This document shows positions 10,345 through 22,069 of a stretch of DNA of 64,000 nt, one piece after another. The notes below the pieces were generated by a model, which saw only the letters and a program-made list of their open reading frames with translations, was not told the DNA's origin and ran no database searches. Numbering within the stretch: position 1 is the first letter of the stretch; every line of letters begins with the position of its first letter. This DNA comes from Conus ventricosus (taxonomy: Eukaryota; Mollusca; Gastropoda; Neogastropoda; Conidae). A program made the position numbers and the translations under genes. The stretch lies in assembly GCA_018398815.1 (NCBI GenBank), contig CM031601.1, forward strand, positions 33,166,369 to 33,230,368, written 5' to 3'.

Positions 10345-10490
10345 AGAGAGAGGAAGAGAGAGAGAGAGAGAAAAGAGGGAGAGAGAGAGAGAAGAGAGAG
10401 AGAGAGAAGAAGAGAGAGAGAGAAGAGAGAGAGAGAGGAGAGAGAGAGAGAGAAGGGGAGGAGGAGAGAGAGAAGAGGGTGAAAGTGGAA
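10110..10490 (+). repeat. compound microsatellite (CTAT)(CA)(TA)(GT)(GA)
   Basis: Five simple repeats follow one another: CTAT words, CA from about 10191 to 10274, TA, GT from about 10295 to 10342, and GA to about 10480. CA followed by GT makes a large imperfect inverted repeat. Confidence 0.96.
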
Positions 10491-10537
10491 GGGGAGAAGG
10501 AAGAGTTCTCCATGTTTATGATAAGCTGAACTACAAC

Positions 10538-10846
10538 TGTTTCAGACTGAAACATACCGCTGCTCTCACGGCACAGCGTGGAGTGGGAGGACTGTTTCAG
10601 ACTGAAACATACCGCTGCTCTCACGGCACAGCGTGGAGTGGGAGGACTGTTTCAGACTGAAACATACCGCTGCTTCACGGCACAGCGTGGAGTGGGAGGA
10701 CTGTTTCAGACTGAAACATACCGCTGCTCTCACGGCACAGCGTGGAGTGGACTGTTCAGACTGAAACTACCTGCTCCACGGACACGTAGTGAGGACTGTT
10801 CAGACTGAACTACCGCTGCTCTCACGGCACAGCGTGGAAAGGGCCC
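10538..10846 (+). repeat. 55-bp minisatellite, about 6 copies
   Basis: The unit contains GTTTCAGACTGAAACATACC, then GCTGCTCTCACGGCACAGCG, then TGGAGTGGGAGGACT. Each intact unit holds the near-perfect palindrome GTTTCAGACTGAAAC. The last two copies have lost bases. Confidence 0.94.
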
Positions 10847-11000
10847 TCTCCAACAAACCTGCTTCCCAGTTCTTTTCTCACTGCGGACCTAGCATGGACA
10901 TACGATTCTTCTGCATTTCAGGTTTAAGGCCCACAACGACTTTATGTGATATAGCACCTATCTAACAATGTACTGATATCACCACCTCAACAACACCTCT
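10847..11000. other. spacer leading into the 36-bp satellite
   Basis: Unique sequence, then the first decayed satellite units (GTACTGATATCACC). Confidence 0.5.
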
Positions 11001-14000
11001 CTCACACTGTACTGATATCACCAGATCACCACCTACCTCATACTGTACTCAGATCACCACCTATCTAACTCTGGATTGATATTATCAGATCACCACCTAT
11101 CTAACACTGGATTGATATCACCAGATCCCCACCTATCTAACACTGGATTGATATTATCAGATCACAACCTATCTGACACTGGATTGATATCATCAGATCA
11201 CCACCTATCTAACACTGGATTGATATTATCAGATCACCACCTATCTAACACTGGATTGATATCACCAGATCACCACCTATCTAACACTGGATTCATATCA
11301 TCAGATCACCACCTATCTAACACTGGATTGATATTACCAGATCACCACCTATCTATCACTGGATTGATATCAACAGATCACCACCTATCTAACACTGGAT
11401 TGATATTATCAGATAACAACCTATCTAACACTGGATTGATATCACCAGATCACCACCTATCTAACACTGGATTGATATCACCAGATACACTGGATTGATA
11501 TCACCTGATACACTGGATTGATATCAACAGATCACCACCTATCTAACACTGGATTGATATCAACAGATCACCACTTATCTAACACTGGATTGATATTATC
11601 AGATCACCACCTATCTAACACTGGATTGATATTATCAGATCACCACCTATCTAACACTGGATTGATATTATCAGATCACCACCTATCTATCACTGGATTG
11701 ATATCAACAGATCACCACCTATCTAACACTGGATTGATATTATCAGATCACCACCTATCTAACACTGGATTGATATTATCAGATCACCACCTATCTTACA
11801 CTGTATAGATATCACCAGATCACCACCTATCTAACACTGGATTGATATCACCAGATCACCACCTATCTGACACTGGATTGATATTATCAGATCACCACCT
11901 ATCTAACACTGGATTGATATTATCAGATCACCACCTATCTAACACTGGATTGATATTTCAAGTCACCCACTATCTGACTGGATTGATTTCACCAGGTCAC
12001 CACCTATCTAACCTGGATTGATATTATCAGATCACCACCTATCTAACACTGGATTGATATTACCAGATCACCACCTATCTAACACTGATTGATATCACAG
12101 ATCACCACATATCTAACACTGATATATATCGATCACCACCTATCTAACACTGGATTGATATCACCAGATCACCACCTATCTAACACTGATTGATATTATC
12201 AGATCACCACCTATCTAACTCTGGATTGATGTTATCAGATCACCACCTATCTAACTCTGGATTGATATTATCAGATCACCACCTATCTAACACTGGATTG
12301 ATGTCAACAGATCACCACCTATTCAACACTGGATTGATATCACCAGATCACCACCTATCTAACACTGGATTGATATCACCAGATTTACCACCTATCTAAC
12401 ACTGGATTGATATCCCTATACACTGGTGATTCAGCAGATACACTGATATTCACCAGTACACGGATTGGTTTCACCAGATCACCACCTATTTAACACTGAT
12501 TGATAATCCAATCACCTATTGCCACGGATGAATCACCAGATCACCACCTCTCTGCACTGGATTGATATCACAGATCACCACCTATATATAACACTGGATT
12601 GATATCACCAGATCACCACCTATCTAACACTGGATTGATTATACCAGATCACCACCTATCTAACACTGGATTGATATCACCAGATCACCACCTATCTAAC
12701 ACTGATTGATATCACCAGATCACCACCTATCTACATCTGGATTGATTATCTCAGATCACCACCTATCTAACTCTGGATTGATATTATCAATCACCACCTA
12801 TCTAACACTGGATTGATGTCACCAGATCACCACCTATTCAACACTGGATTGATATCACCAGATCACCACCTATCTAACACTGGATTGATATCACCAGATC
12901 ACCACCTATCTAACACTGGATTGATATACACCACTATTACCTGGATTGATATCAGCACGACTACAACCTGGATTGATATCACCAGCTATCACACTGGATT
13001 GGTATCACAGATCACCACCTATTTAACACTGGATTGATTAATCAGATCACCACCTATCTAACACTGGATTGATATATCCAGATCCAAACCATCTCTCTGT
13101 CCACTGGATGATATCACCAGATCACCACCTATTAACACTGGATTGATATTCACAGATCACCACAATCTAACACTGGATTGATATCACCCGATCACCACCT
13201 ATCTAAACTGGATTGATATACCAGATCACCACCTATCTAACACTGATTGATATCACCAGATCACCACCTATCTGACACTGGATTGATATCACCAGATCAC
13301 CACCTACTAACACTGGATTGATATTATCAAAATCACCACCTATCTGACACTGATTATGATATCACCAGATCACCACCTATCTAACACTGGATTGATATTA
13401 TCAATCACCACCTATTTTAACACTGGATTGATATCACCAGATCACCACCTATCTACACTGGATTGATACACCAGATCACCACCTATCTAACTCTGGATTG
13501 ATATCATCAGATCACCACTATCTAACCTGGATTGATATACAGATCCCACCTATCTAACACTGGATTGATATTTACCCACATAAGTCTGATTGTATTACAG
13601 ATCCCCCTATCTACTTGATTGATATTATCAGATCACCACCTATCTAACACTGGATTGATATTATCAGATCACCACCTATCTAACACGTACAGATATCACC
13701 AGATCACCACCTATCTAAACACTGGATTGATATTATGAGATCACCATCAATCTAACACTGGATTGATATCATCAGATCACCACCTATCTAACACTGGATT
13801 GATATTATCAGATCACCACCTATCTTACACTGTACAGATATCACCAGATCACCACCTATCTAACATGGATTGATGTATCAGATCACCACCTATCTAACAC
13901 TGGATTGATATTATCAGATCACCACCTACTCATACTGTACTGATATCACCAGATCACCACCTATCTAACACTGGATTGATATTATCAGATCACCACCTAT

Positions 14001-14265
14001 TTAACACTGGATTGATATTATCAGATCACCACCTATCTAACACTGGATTGATAAATTCAGATCACCACCTATCTAACTCTGGATTGATATCATCAGATCA
14101 CCACCTATCTAACTCTGAATGATATTATCAGATCACCACCTATCTTACACTGTACAGATATCACCAGATCACCACCTATCTAACTCTGGATTGTATTATC
14201 AGATCACCACCTATCTTACACTGTACAGATATCACCAGATCACCACCAAATTAACATTGTACTGA
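11000..14265 (+). repeat. 36-bp satellite array, about 90 copies
   Basis: The unit is CACCACCTATCTAACACTGG then ATTGATATCACCAGAT. Common variants have ATTATCAGAT in place of ATCACCAGAT. Units at about 11.07-11.95 kb keep register with few indels and therefore read as long open frames. Units from about 12.4 to 13.6 kb carry many one- and two-base losses. The left and right edges use the older GTACTGATATC form. Confidence 0.97.
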
Positions 14266-14375
14266 TATGACAAGAACAACATCTGACACTGTACTGATAT
14301 TAATAGAACAACAACACTTATCTGACACTGTACTGACGTTACCAGAATAACACAGTAATGATAATAATAATGATC
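14266..14375 (+). repeat. decayed satellite edge and (AAT/GAT) words
   Basis: Distant copies of the satellite with CTGACACTGTACTGA, followed by ATGATAATAATAATGAT directly before the next 511-bp family copy. Confidence 0.7.
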
Positions 14376-14903
14376 TGCCTTTTGGCCGATTCTGAGGGAA
14401 GGTCCAGTGACGGTGAGGAACGACCCACTGACCTCAGGCAACGTCCTGTTGACCGTAGGAAAAAGTGTAAACCGCGATCCTCTTCAGAGGGCACGTAAGA
14501 CCTCACGTAGCGAAAGTCTTGGCCGTGTCTGGGGTTGTGTTGTTTTTACCTGTCAGCGGAACAGCAACGAGTGAGGCTGTGGAATGCACACGGCAATTGC
14601 CTGACGATGGCGTCTTTCGCCGGTGGGTTCAGCAGTCATGAAATATGGGCTGGCACACCCATGTGGGGATGGACCCTTGGAGGTTCTGTTGTGTCATGTC
14701 CAGTGGCTATTATACAATGGCATCTGCCAGGGAGCATTAATGCCCCTTCGTGTCTTAATGGAATGCCCTGAGCATCTCTACACCCTACGTGACGCGCTGG
14801 CGTCCAAGGGTGGTGCAGGATTGCTTCCAGCTGGCTGGTTCGACATTTGAGGACAGCACTTCTTTGGATCCCACTGGCACCTTCGAGTGATTTTTGTCAT
14901 GTC
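14376..14903 (+). repeat. 511-bp dispersed repeat family, diverged copy C
   Basis: It starts TGCCTTTTGGCCGA and keeps GGTCCAGTGACGGTGAGGAA, GCAGTCATGAAATATGGGCT and the end CACCTTCGAGTG. It is clearly diverged from copies A and E. It is followed head-to-tail by copy D. Confidence 0.85.
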
Positions 14904-15939
14904 TGCCTTTTGGCCGACTCTGGGGAAAGGTGACATTGAGGAAAGACCCACTGACCACAGGCAAGTCCTATTGACAGCAGGAAAATCTGTAAACCACGAT
15001 TCTCTTCAGAGGGCACGTAGGACCTCATGTGGCGAAAGCATGGCCGTGTCTGGAGTTGTGCTGTTTTCACCTGTCAGCGGAACAGCCATGAGAAAGGCTG
15101 CGGAATGCACACGGCGGTTACTTGACGATGGCGTCTTTCACCGGTGCGGTCAGCAGTCATGAAATATAGGCTGGCACACCCGCACAGGCTTCCAAGGGTG
15201 GTGCAGGATTGCTCCCACATGGTTAGTTGGGCAGTTGAGGACAGTACTTCTCTGGTGCAGGATTGCTCCCACATGGATAGTTGGGCAGTTGAGGACAGTA
15301 CTTCTCTGGTGCAGGATTGCTCCCACATGGTTAGTTGGGCAGTTGAGGACAGTACTTCTCTGGTGCAGGATTGCTCCCACATGGATAGTTGGGCAGTTGA
15401 GCACAGTACTTCTCTGGTGCAGGATTGCTCCCACATGGATAGTTGGGCAGTTGAGCACAGTACTTCTCTGGTGCAGGATTGCTCCCACATGGATAGTTGG
15501 GCAGTTGAGCACAGTACTTCTCTGGTGCAGGATTGCTCCCACATGGATAGTTGGGCAGTTGAGCACAGTACTTCTCTGGTGCAGGATTGCTCCCACATGG
15601 ATAGTTGGGCAGTTGAGCACAGTACTTCTCTGGTGCAGGATTGCTCCCAATGGATAGTTGGGCAGTTGAGCACAGTACTTCTCTGGTGCAGGATTGCTCC
15701 CACATGGATAGTTGGGCAGTTGAGCACAGTACTTCTCTGGTGCAGGATTGCTCCCACATGGTTAGTTGGGCAGTTGAGGACAGTATTTCTCTGGTGCAGG
15801 ATGGCTCCCACATGGATAGTTGGGCACTTGAGGACAGTACTTCTCTGGTGCAGGATTGCTCCCACAAGTTAGTTGGGCAGTTGAGACAGTACTTCTCTGG
15901 GTCCCACTGGCACCTTCGAGTGTATCTTTTTTCTTTTCT
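14904..15939 (+). repeat. 511-bp dispersed repeat family, copy D, expanded
   Basis: It starts TGCCTTTTGGCCGACTC. Relative to copy C it lacks a block of roughly 150 bp after GGCTGGCACACCC and carries about 13 copies of a 54-bp minisatellite in its 3' third. It ends CACCTTCGAGTGTATC and a pyrimidine run. Part of its plus-strand translation (VLLTAGK...DSLQRA) still parallels that of copies A and E. Confidence 0.85.
15199..15899 (+). repeat. 54-bp minisatellite, about 13 copies, born inside copy D
   Basis: The unit begins GGTGCAGGATTGCTCCCACA, continues TGGATAGTTGGGCAGTTGAG, then CACAGTACTTCTCT. Each unit matches one single-copy stretch of copy C (GGTGCAGGATTGCT ... TTGAGGACAGCACTTCT), so the array grew from the repeat itself. 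The 54-bp period gives long repetitive open frames on both strands, which are not genes. Confidence 0.96.
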
Positions 15940-15964
15940 AGTCGTAGTAATCACAATAAAAAAT

Positions 15965-16096
15965 CTAATGATGATGATGATGATGACAATTATGATAATT
16001 ATGATGAGAAGAAGAGAAGAAGAAGAAGAAAGAAGAAGAAGAAGAAGAAGAAGAAGAAGAAGAAGAAGAAGACTGTTACTACAACGCAAACTCCTC

Positions 16097-16190
<94 letters not shown>

Positions 16191-16207
16191 AACTAACTAC
16201 CACCACC

Positions 16208-16293
<86 letters not shown>

Positions 16294-16294
16294 G
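15965..16294 (+). repeat. triplet-repeat block (GAT)(GAA)(TGC)(TAC)(ACC)
   Basis: GAT words, then GAA from about 16010 to 16072, TGC, a TAC/CTA tract to about 16190, a short ACC block, and TAC again to 16293. Translations are homopolymeric. Confidence 0.97.
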
Positions 16295-17189
16295 AAATAG
16301 TTCTATGACGCCAATCCAAAATGGATGCTGTGAAAGGCTTCACTGAGCAATGAAAATGACTCTGCAATCCCGATGCTTTAGGAAAAAAGGAAGTTGTATG
16401 AGCATTTCCATGAATACTCACCATCCTTTCATTTACATTATGTGCTTGCACATTTCCTGGTTAAGTACAGATGCATTCTCACACCAGCGTACACAGGCAT
16501 AATTTTTTCTCTGCACAGAAACGACAAATATTCGATTCGAACTAGGCCCCACTTTGCCTTAATTTGTTCAGGCTTACATCAAAAAGTGTGTTTTACGGTT
16601 GTCATGCAGGCTGCTTTTCAATCGCCAGTTTTAAAGATGTAATACTATGGGGGGAAAATCAGACTTTTTTTCTACAAGAAGAGTATGATCTCACCCTGGT
16701 CCTAATCTTCTGTCAAAGTCTTCATTTAGAGCAGAATTAGAAAGGAACATCATTCCCCGAAGGAAGTATGGCTGCCTTAATGGCGGGATAAAAAACCGGT
16801 TATACACACAAAACTTCACTCCCGCTGTTGGGTAGATGGGATTAATCCTTGCCTGTCTGTACAGGAGTGTCCGCAGAAGTATCAGCCTGCGTACGCAGAA
16901 GGAAGGAAGAAGAAGGGAACATCAGATTTTTTGTTGTTGAAAAGGGAAGGTTTTAAGATAAGAATTCATGGAAAGAAAAGAGTGACATTGTGTAGAACTG
17001 AAGGCCTTGGCACTCCATTTTGTCAACAGAAGGAGAGAACGTTCTCTGACCATACCACACTGCTAGTTCACGGAGCCCGGACACCACGTAACGCTCCCGT
17101 TTTGACAATTTCTCATTCATTCAGAATGAATGCTGAAATTTTTGCTAGCAGATCCGAAAAATAGAATTCTTCGAACATGTCAACAAACT
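16295..17189. other. unique AT-rich sequence, no gene recognised
   Basis: No tandem repeat is seen. Short open frames lack recognisable motifs. Confidence 0.55.
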
Positions 17190-17194
17190 GATGC

Positions 17195-17440
17195 CACACG
17201 TGACTTTTTGTCGTATCATAGGACAGTGTACAAAACATCGTCATCACGCGACTTTTTGTCTTCCCACAGGACAGTGTACAAAACATCGTCATTCCAAACG
17301 ATTAAAAGCGAACCTGCCGAATGCGGCTCTGAATATGACAGACAGTGACTTGATAGATGAGATTATCAGGGAAAAGCTGAATGTGGCTCTGTATATGACA
17401 GACAGTGACTTGATGGATGAGATTATCAGGGAAAAAACGA
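17195..17440 (+). repeat. two short tandem duplications
   Basis: CGACTTTTTGTC...AGGACAGTGTACAAAACATC occurs twice (about 51 bp). TATGACAGACAGTGACTTGA...GAGATTATCAGGGAAAA occurs twice (about 60 bp). Confidence 0.88.
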
Positions 17441-17925
17441 AGGGAACACACAGGGGTTGAACTGGAGACGGTTTAGAAAGACACCCAGAGCACAAGTTGT
17501 CGAACATTAAAAGCAGCAACAAGCAGATTAGGCCAATACCGAATTCTGCCTTTGATTGGAGAAAACTGGACCAGAGGGGCACTATACATGTTTTACAGCA
17601 ATATACACTTTGTATAGCTATTAAGTTTCTGCATAAAAATAGAGACGAGTGCATCATGCTGTTCGTATATCTAGCGCAATTGATTTTATACATAATCCAA
17701 TTTTGATTTTTATCCATAATTGTGATATCAAATAAGTACCATAAAAGCAAAACTCGAATCCTAATTTTATGGAAAATATACTCCTGAAATTGTTCTTAGT
17801 ATAACAGATATTACTTCTGATGGATTCATATCTCAGCTGCCTGTATCCAACTGGTAGTTGTCATGGCGAACACTGACCAGTATTGAATCGGGGAATGCTG
17901 CATAAACTACTTGTATGGCTATCAA
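17441..17925. other. unique AT-rich sequence
   Basis: Nothing recognised. Confidence 0.55.
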
Positions 17926-17927
17926 AA

Positions 17928-18118
17928 TGAGAACCCACAGAGGTCAGACAAAATGCTCCAAGCAACAGCTAGACACAAATGATTCACTTTTAAATCAGAA
18001 CCCACAAAGTTAGACAAATACTCCAAGCAACACTGAGACACAAATGATTCGGCTTATATCAGAACCCACAGAGGTTAGACAAATGCTCCAAGCAACACTT
18101 AGACACAAATGATTGGCT
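17928..18118 (+). repeat. ~62-bp tandem repeat, 3 copies
   Basis: The units contain AGAACCCACAGAGGTTAGAC, then AAATGCTCCAAGCAACAC and ACACAAATGATT. Confidence 0.88.
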
Positions 18119-18330
18119 TCACGCACGTTTTCCGGAGAGATATCCTAAGCAGGTAGGTTCCCAGGCAGGTAGAGCATTCCACAGACTGGGCGCGATAAGC
18201 GTGGTATTATAGAGCCCTCCCCTGACCCTGCCAGTCAGCTCGCCGTGACAGTGATGCACAGCCCGGAGTGCGGACAGGGCTGTAAAGAGACAGCAGGTCA
18301 ACAAGGCCAGATACACTCGACCTACCTGCC
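18119..18330 (-). pseudogene. possible 3' end of a LINE ORF (minus strand)
   Basis: The minus-strand translation contains LIAPSLWNALPAWEP, similar to the R..LWN.LP motif near the C-terminus of many LINE polyproteins. There is no other support, and it could be chance. Confidence 0.25.
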
Positions 18331-18449
18331 TGACTTTCCTCTTTGATTTCCCACAATCCCAGCTAGCTTAGGGATAGGGACGGCTGAGAGGAAAGAGGGA
18401 GGAGAGGAGAAGGGTGAGGTGCAGGTGGAGAGAGAGGGGAAGTTTTCTT

Positions 18450-18469
18450 GGGGGGGGGGGGGGGGGGGG
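18450..18469 (+). repeat. poly-G tract (20 nt)
   Basis: A G run within a G-rich GGGAGG stretch at 18380-18530. Confidence 0.95.
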
Positions 18470-18620
18470 TAGGAGAGTGGGGAAGTGGGAGGGGTTTGGG
18501 AAGCGAGGGTGGAAGAGGCAAGCCAGATAGTTCAGTGGAGATTGAGATGATAGCACGCACAATGTCGAAGTCAAACTGTTTGTCCTAACACGCTGTTCAG
18601 TGGGTTTCTTTTTTTCCCCG

Positions 18621-18621
<1 letters not shown>

Positions 18622-18670
<49 letters not shown>

Positions 18671-18678
18671 CTCCTCTC

Positions 18679-18714
<36 letters not shown>

Positions 18715-18716
18715 CT
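18622..18716 (+). repeat. (TC)n microsatellite
   Basis: A CT tract with a few CCT interruptions. Confidence 0.97.
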
Positions 18717-18929
18717 CTGCATTAGGATAATTTTTCCTCTTTTGTTTTTCTCTGTGGCGGTGAAAACCCCACGGATTTATGATCGTTATGTAAATGTAGA
18801 ATCAAAGCTGAGTTACAGGGCCATCAAACGATTGGAGCAGACAATTCATAAACAGAAACAAACGCGTTTCGACCCTATGGTAATCTTTAGGCACACCAAA
18901 CAGACATCGCACCCACCCAGCCACCCACC

Positions 18930-18997
18930 CATATTCACACACAGAGGCACGCACGCACACACGCACGCGCGTACACGCACGCACGCACGCGCGCGCG

Positions 18998-19087
<90 letters not shown>

Positions 19088-19131
19088 ACATAACACACAC
19101 AAGCACAACACACACACACACACACACACCA

Positions 19132-19175
<44 letters not shown>

Positions 19176-19221
19176 CACACACACACACACACACACACAC
19201 AACACACACACTCTAACACAC

Positions 19222-19268
<47 letters not shown>

Positions 19269-19459
19269 ACACTACACACCACACACACACACACACACAC
19301 GCCCGCGCGCGACTCACCCGCAAAGTTGAGCGCAAACGCATACACGCACACATACAAAAACACAAACACGTGCGCGCGCGCACACAAACACATGCACACA
19401 CGCACAAACACACGCGAAGACATACACAAACGCACACGCGTGCGCGCGCATGCACGCAT

Positions 19460-19490
<31 letters not shown>

Positions 19491-19500
19491 CAGCACCACA

Positions 19501-19538
<38 letters not shown>

Positions 19539-19550
19539 GCGCGCGCGCGA
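18930..19550 (+). repeat. (CA)n with (GCAC)n and (GC)n blocks, about 620 nt
   Basis: CA tracts interspersed with GCACGCAC and GCGCGCGC blocks, all alternating purine-pyrimidine, which favours Z-DNA. Translations are repetitive. Confidence 0.97.
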
Positions 19551-20075
19551 AGAATTGAAGCAGTAAAAAGCACTAACCTGCTTCTAGTTAGAGGTATGGT
19601 GAGATTTACGTTCTTTTGGGTTAACTATAGGCAGTAGGACATGGGACTATAAAGAAAATAGGCCGACAGTAGGCAGACGATAGGCAGACAATGGAGACCT
19701 AAGGAAGTAGAAATGTAAGTAACGATGATTGTGAATGAATTAAAACGAAATTTTATTAGATTGACAGTAAACAGATAAAGCATATATGAATGAATATTTA
19801 GACGAATAGATGAAAAAGCAAACAAAGAAACCAGAAATATGATAGATACACGAATAAAGATCGTTCATCATTTTGCTAACATTTTCCTTCTTCTTTAGTC
19901 ATCATCTTTGTATCTTAATTGCTAATATCAACAATAGATTGTTATCGTCGGGCCAGATAATCAAACATGGTCCTAAATTGTCATTTCAGGCCTAAGTTAT
20001 CAGTTTGAGGCCTAGAATCTTTATTGTCAGGGCTAAATTATCATCCTTAGGCCAAATGTGCATACTCAGGTTTAC
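19551..20075. other. AT-rich unique sequence
   Basis: A few short AGGCAGAC-like near-repeats at 19630-19695. Otherwise nothing recognised. Confidence 0.55.
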
Positions 20076-20350
20076 ATTGTTGTCATAGGGCAAAAATGCA
20101 TAATCAGATGTAAACTGTCATCACAAGCCCTACATTGTCATCATAAGGCCAAAAAGCATAATCAGATGTAAACTGTTATCACAGGCCCTATATTGTCATC
20201 ATAAGGCCAAAATGCATAATCAGCTGTCTTCACAGGCCCTATATTGTCATCATAAGGCCAAAATGCATAATCAGATGTAAACTGTTTTCACAGGCCCTAT
20301 ATTGTCATCATAAGGCCAAAATGCATAATCAGATGTAAACTGTTGTCACA
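20076..20350 (+). repeat. ~56-bp tandem repeat, about 5 copies
   Basis: The units contain CACAGGCCCTATATTGTCAT, then CATAAGGCCAAAATGCATAA and TCAGATGTAAACTGT. One copy is shortened. More distant relatives extend back to about 19955. Confidence 0.9.
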
Positions 20351-20427
20351 ACCCCTGCATTATCACCAGAAGGTTAATCCTAAAGTGTCAATTTAAGACC
20401 GACCTGACATGTCATCACATGGTCTTT

Positions 20428-20428
<1 letters not shown>

Positions 20429-20523
<95 letters not shown>

Positions 20524-20535
20524 TGTGTGTGTGTG
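20429..20535 (+). repeat. (GT)n microsatellite
   Basis: A GT tract with two single-base breaks. Confidence 0.97.
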
Positions 20536-20647
20536 ACGGTCATTTCACCTGTCAGTTTGCAATGACACATCTTCCTGGGGTAGTGGCGTTACATGTACTG
20601 ATGGTCATGGCACCTGTTGTTGGTTTACAATGAAACATCCTCTGGGA
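20534..20647 (+). repeat. ~63-bp tandem repeat, left part
   Basis: The units contain GGTCATTTCACCTGTCAGTT then a CAATGAAACATC-like word. The array continues after the SINE at 21184-21360. Confidence 0.82.
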
Positions 20648-21183
20648 GCCAGAATAGCTCAGTTGATAGAGCGCCTGACTCGTAATCTTGGTGATCCTGG
20701 GTTGCGGGTTCGAACCTCCGCCGGGGCGTTTCGGTACAGGGGGATTTTTCCTCGGAGTTAACATTGGTTCTGACTCCAATTCCCATACAGTCCTTCGAAT
20801 GAGACTATAAACCGAGGTTCCGTGTGTGAACGCATGCATAACATCTTGCACACACGTAAAATCCCATCACCAACTTTCGGAAGAGTAGGCCAGTTTGGCC
20901 GTTGGTATGGATGACACGTTACACATAGCATGCACCCTGCGTGAGAAATGGAAAGAATGAAGGAAGTAAGGAAAATGAGTGATCGATATTGAACGATGCT
21001 GACTGGATGACACGGGAAACGACTGAATGAAGCGCCAGCTGGCAGCTCTTCAGTCGGCACTACCCAGGTAGGCAGCCCGTTGTGTAAACGAGTGTTGATT
21101 GTAAAGCGCTTAGAGCTTGGCCTCTAGCCGAGAATAGGCGCTATATAAGTATTCATTATTATTATTATATTATTATTATTATT
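20648..21183 (+). mobile_element. full-length tRNA-derived SINE
   Basis: The 5' head is tRNA-like with both internal Pol III promoter boxes. The anticodon-loop region reads CTCGTAA. A body of about 390 nt follows, ending in GTAAAGCGCTTAGAGC, then GCGCTATATAAGTA and an (ATT)n tail. The tail type is shared by many marine-invertebrate SINEs and is normally borrowed from a partner LINE for priming. A second copy lacking the head is at 38893-39243 and matches from 20853 onward with few differences. The element sits inside a 63-bp tandem repeat. I see no clear target-site duplication. The tRNA folding is imperfect, so it is not a working tRNA gene. Confidence 0.88.
20655..20717 (+). promoter_or_regulatory. 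Pol III A box and B box of the SINE
   Basis: The A box TAGCTCAGTTGATAGAGC is at 20655-20672 and the B box GGTTCGAACCT at 20707-20717. Both are close to consensus, and the spacing is as in tRNA-type promoters. Confidence 0.85.
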
Positions 21184-21365
21184 GATGTAGTGGCGTTACA
21201 ACATTGACAGTAATTTCACCTGTCGTTTTCAGTGAAACATCTTCCTGATGTAGAGATGTTACATACATTCAATATCATATCACCTGTCGGTTTACAATGA
21301 AAAAACCTCCCTGATGTAGAGACATTCCATATATTCACGGTCAAATGCACCTGTCAGTTTACTGT
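21184..21365 (+). repeat. ~63-bp tandem repeat, right part, 3 copies
   Basis: The units contain TTTCACCTGTCG, CAGTGAAACATCTTCCTGAT and GTAGAGATGTTACAT. It continues the array cut by the SINE. Confidence 0.85.
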
Positions 21366-21486
21366 TTAAACGCCGATCACATTTCCAACATGACGTCATT
21401 TCAGAGCCAGAACCGAACGTCTGTGAACAATTCTTCCCTTCCTCTCCTTCCTCCTCAATATTTCCTGCTGCCCCCTGACCCTACAT

Positions 21487-21487
<1 letters not shown>

Positions 21488-21525
<38 letters not shown>
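21488..21525 (+). repeat. poly-C tract (38 nt)
   Basis: The longest homopolymer of the window. Confidence 0.97.
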
Positions 21526-21526
<1 letters not shown>

Positions 21527-21589
21527 ATCACTTGTCCGTCCTCTCTGTTTCCTCTCCTCATTCGTCGTCCCTACTCGTCTGTCTGTCAG

Positions 21590-21985
<396 letters not shown>

Positions 21986-22069
21986 ACGCACGCACGCAAG
22001 TACGCACGCATGGACACACACACGCACATACACAAAACACTACTCTATGCTCGCGATTGCTCGCCCGGT

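Noticed and set aside
11076..11808. Apparent SDHHLSNTGLI-repeat protein
   Set aside because: It comes from the 36-bp satellite. The frame breaks wherever a unit has an indel, and there is no start or splice evidence.
15074..15872. Open frames of about 240-260 codons on both strands
   Set aside because: They are translations of the 54-bp minisatellite inside the 511-bp family copy D.
20648..20722. Functional tRNA gene (anticodon-like CGT)
   Set aside because: The A and B boxes are good, but the acceptor and T stems pair poorly, and the sequence continues into a SINE body with a LINE-type tail.
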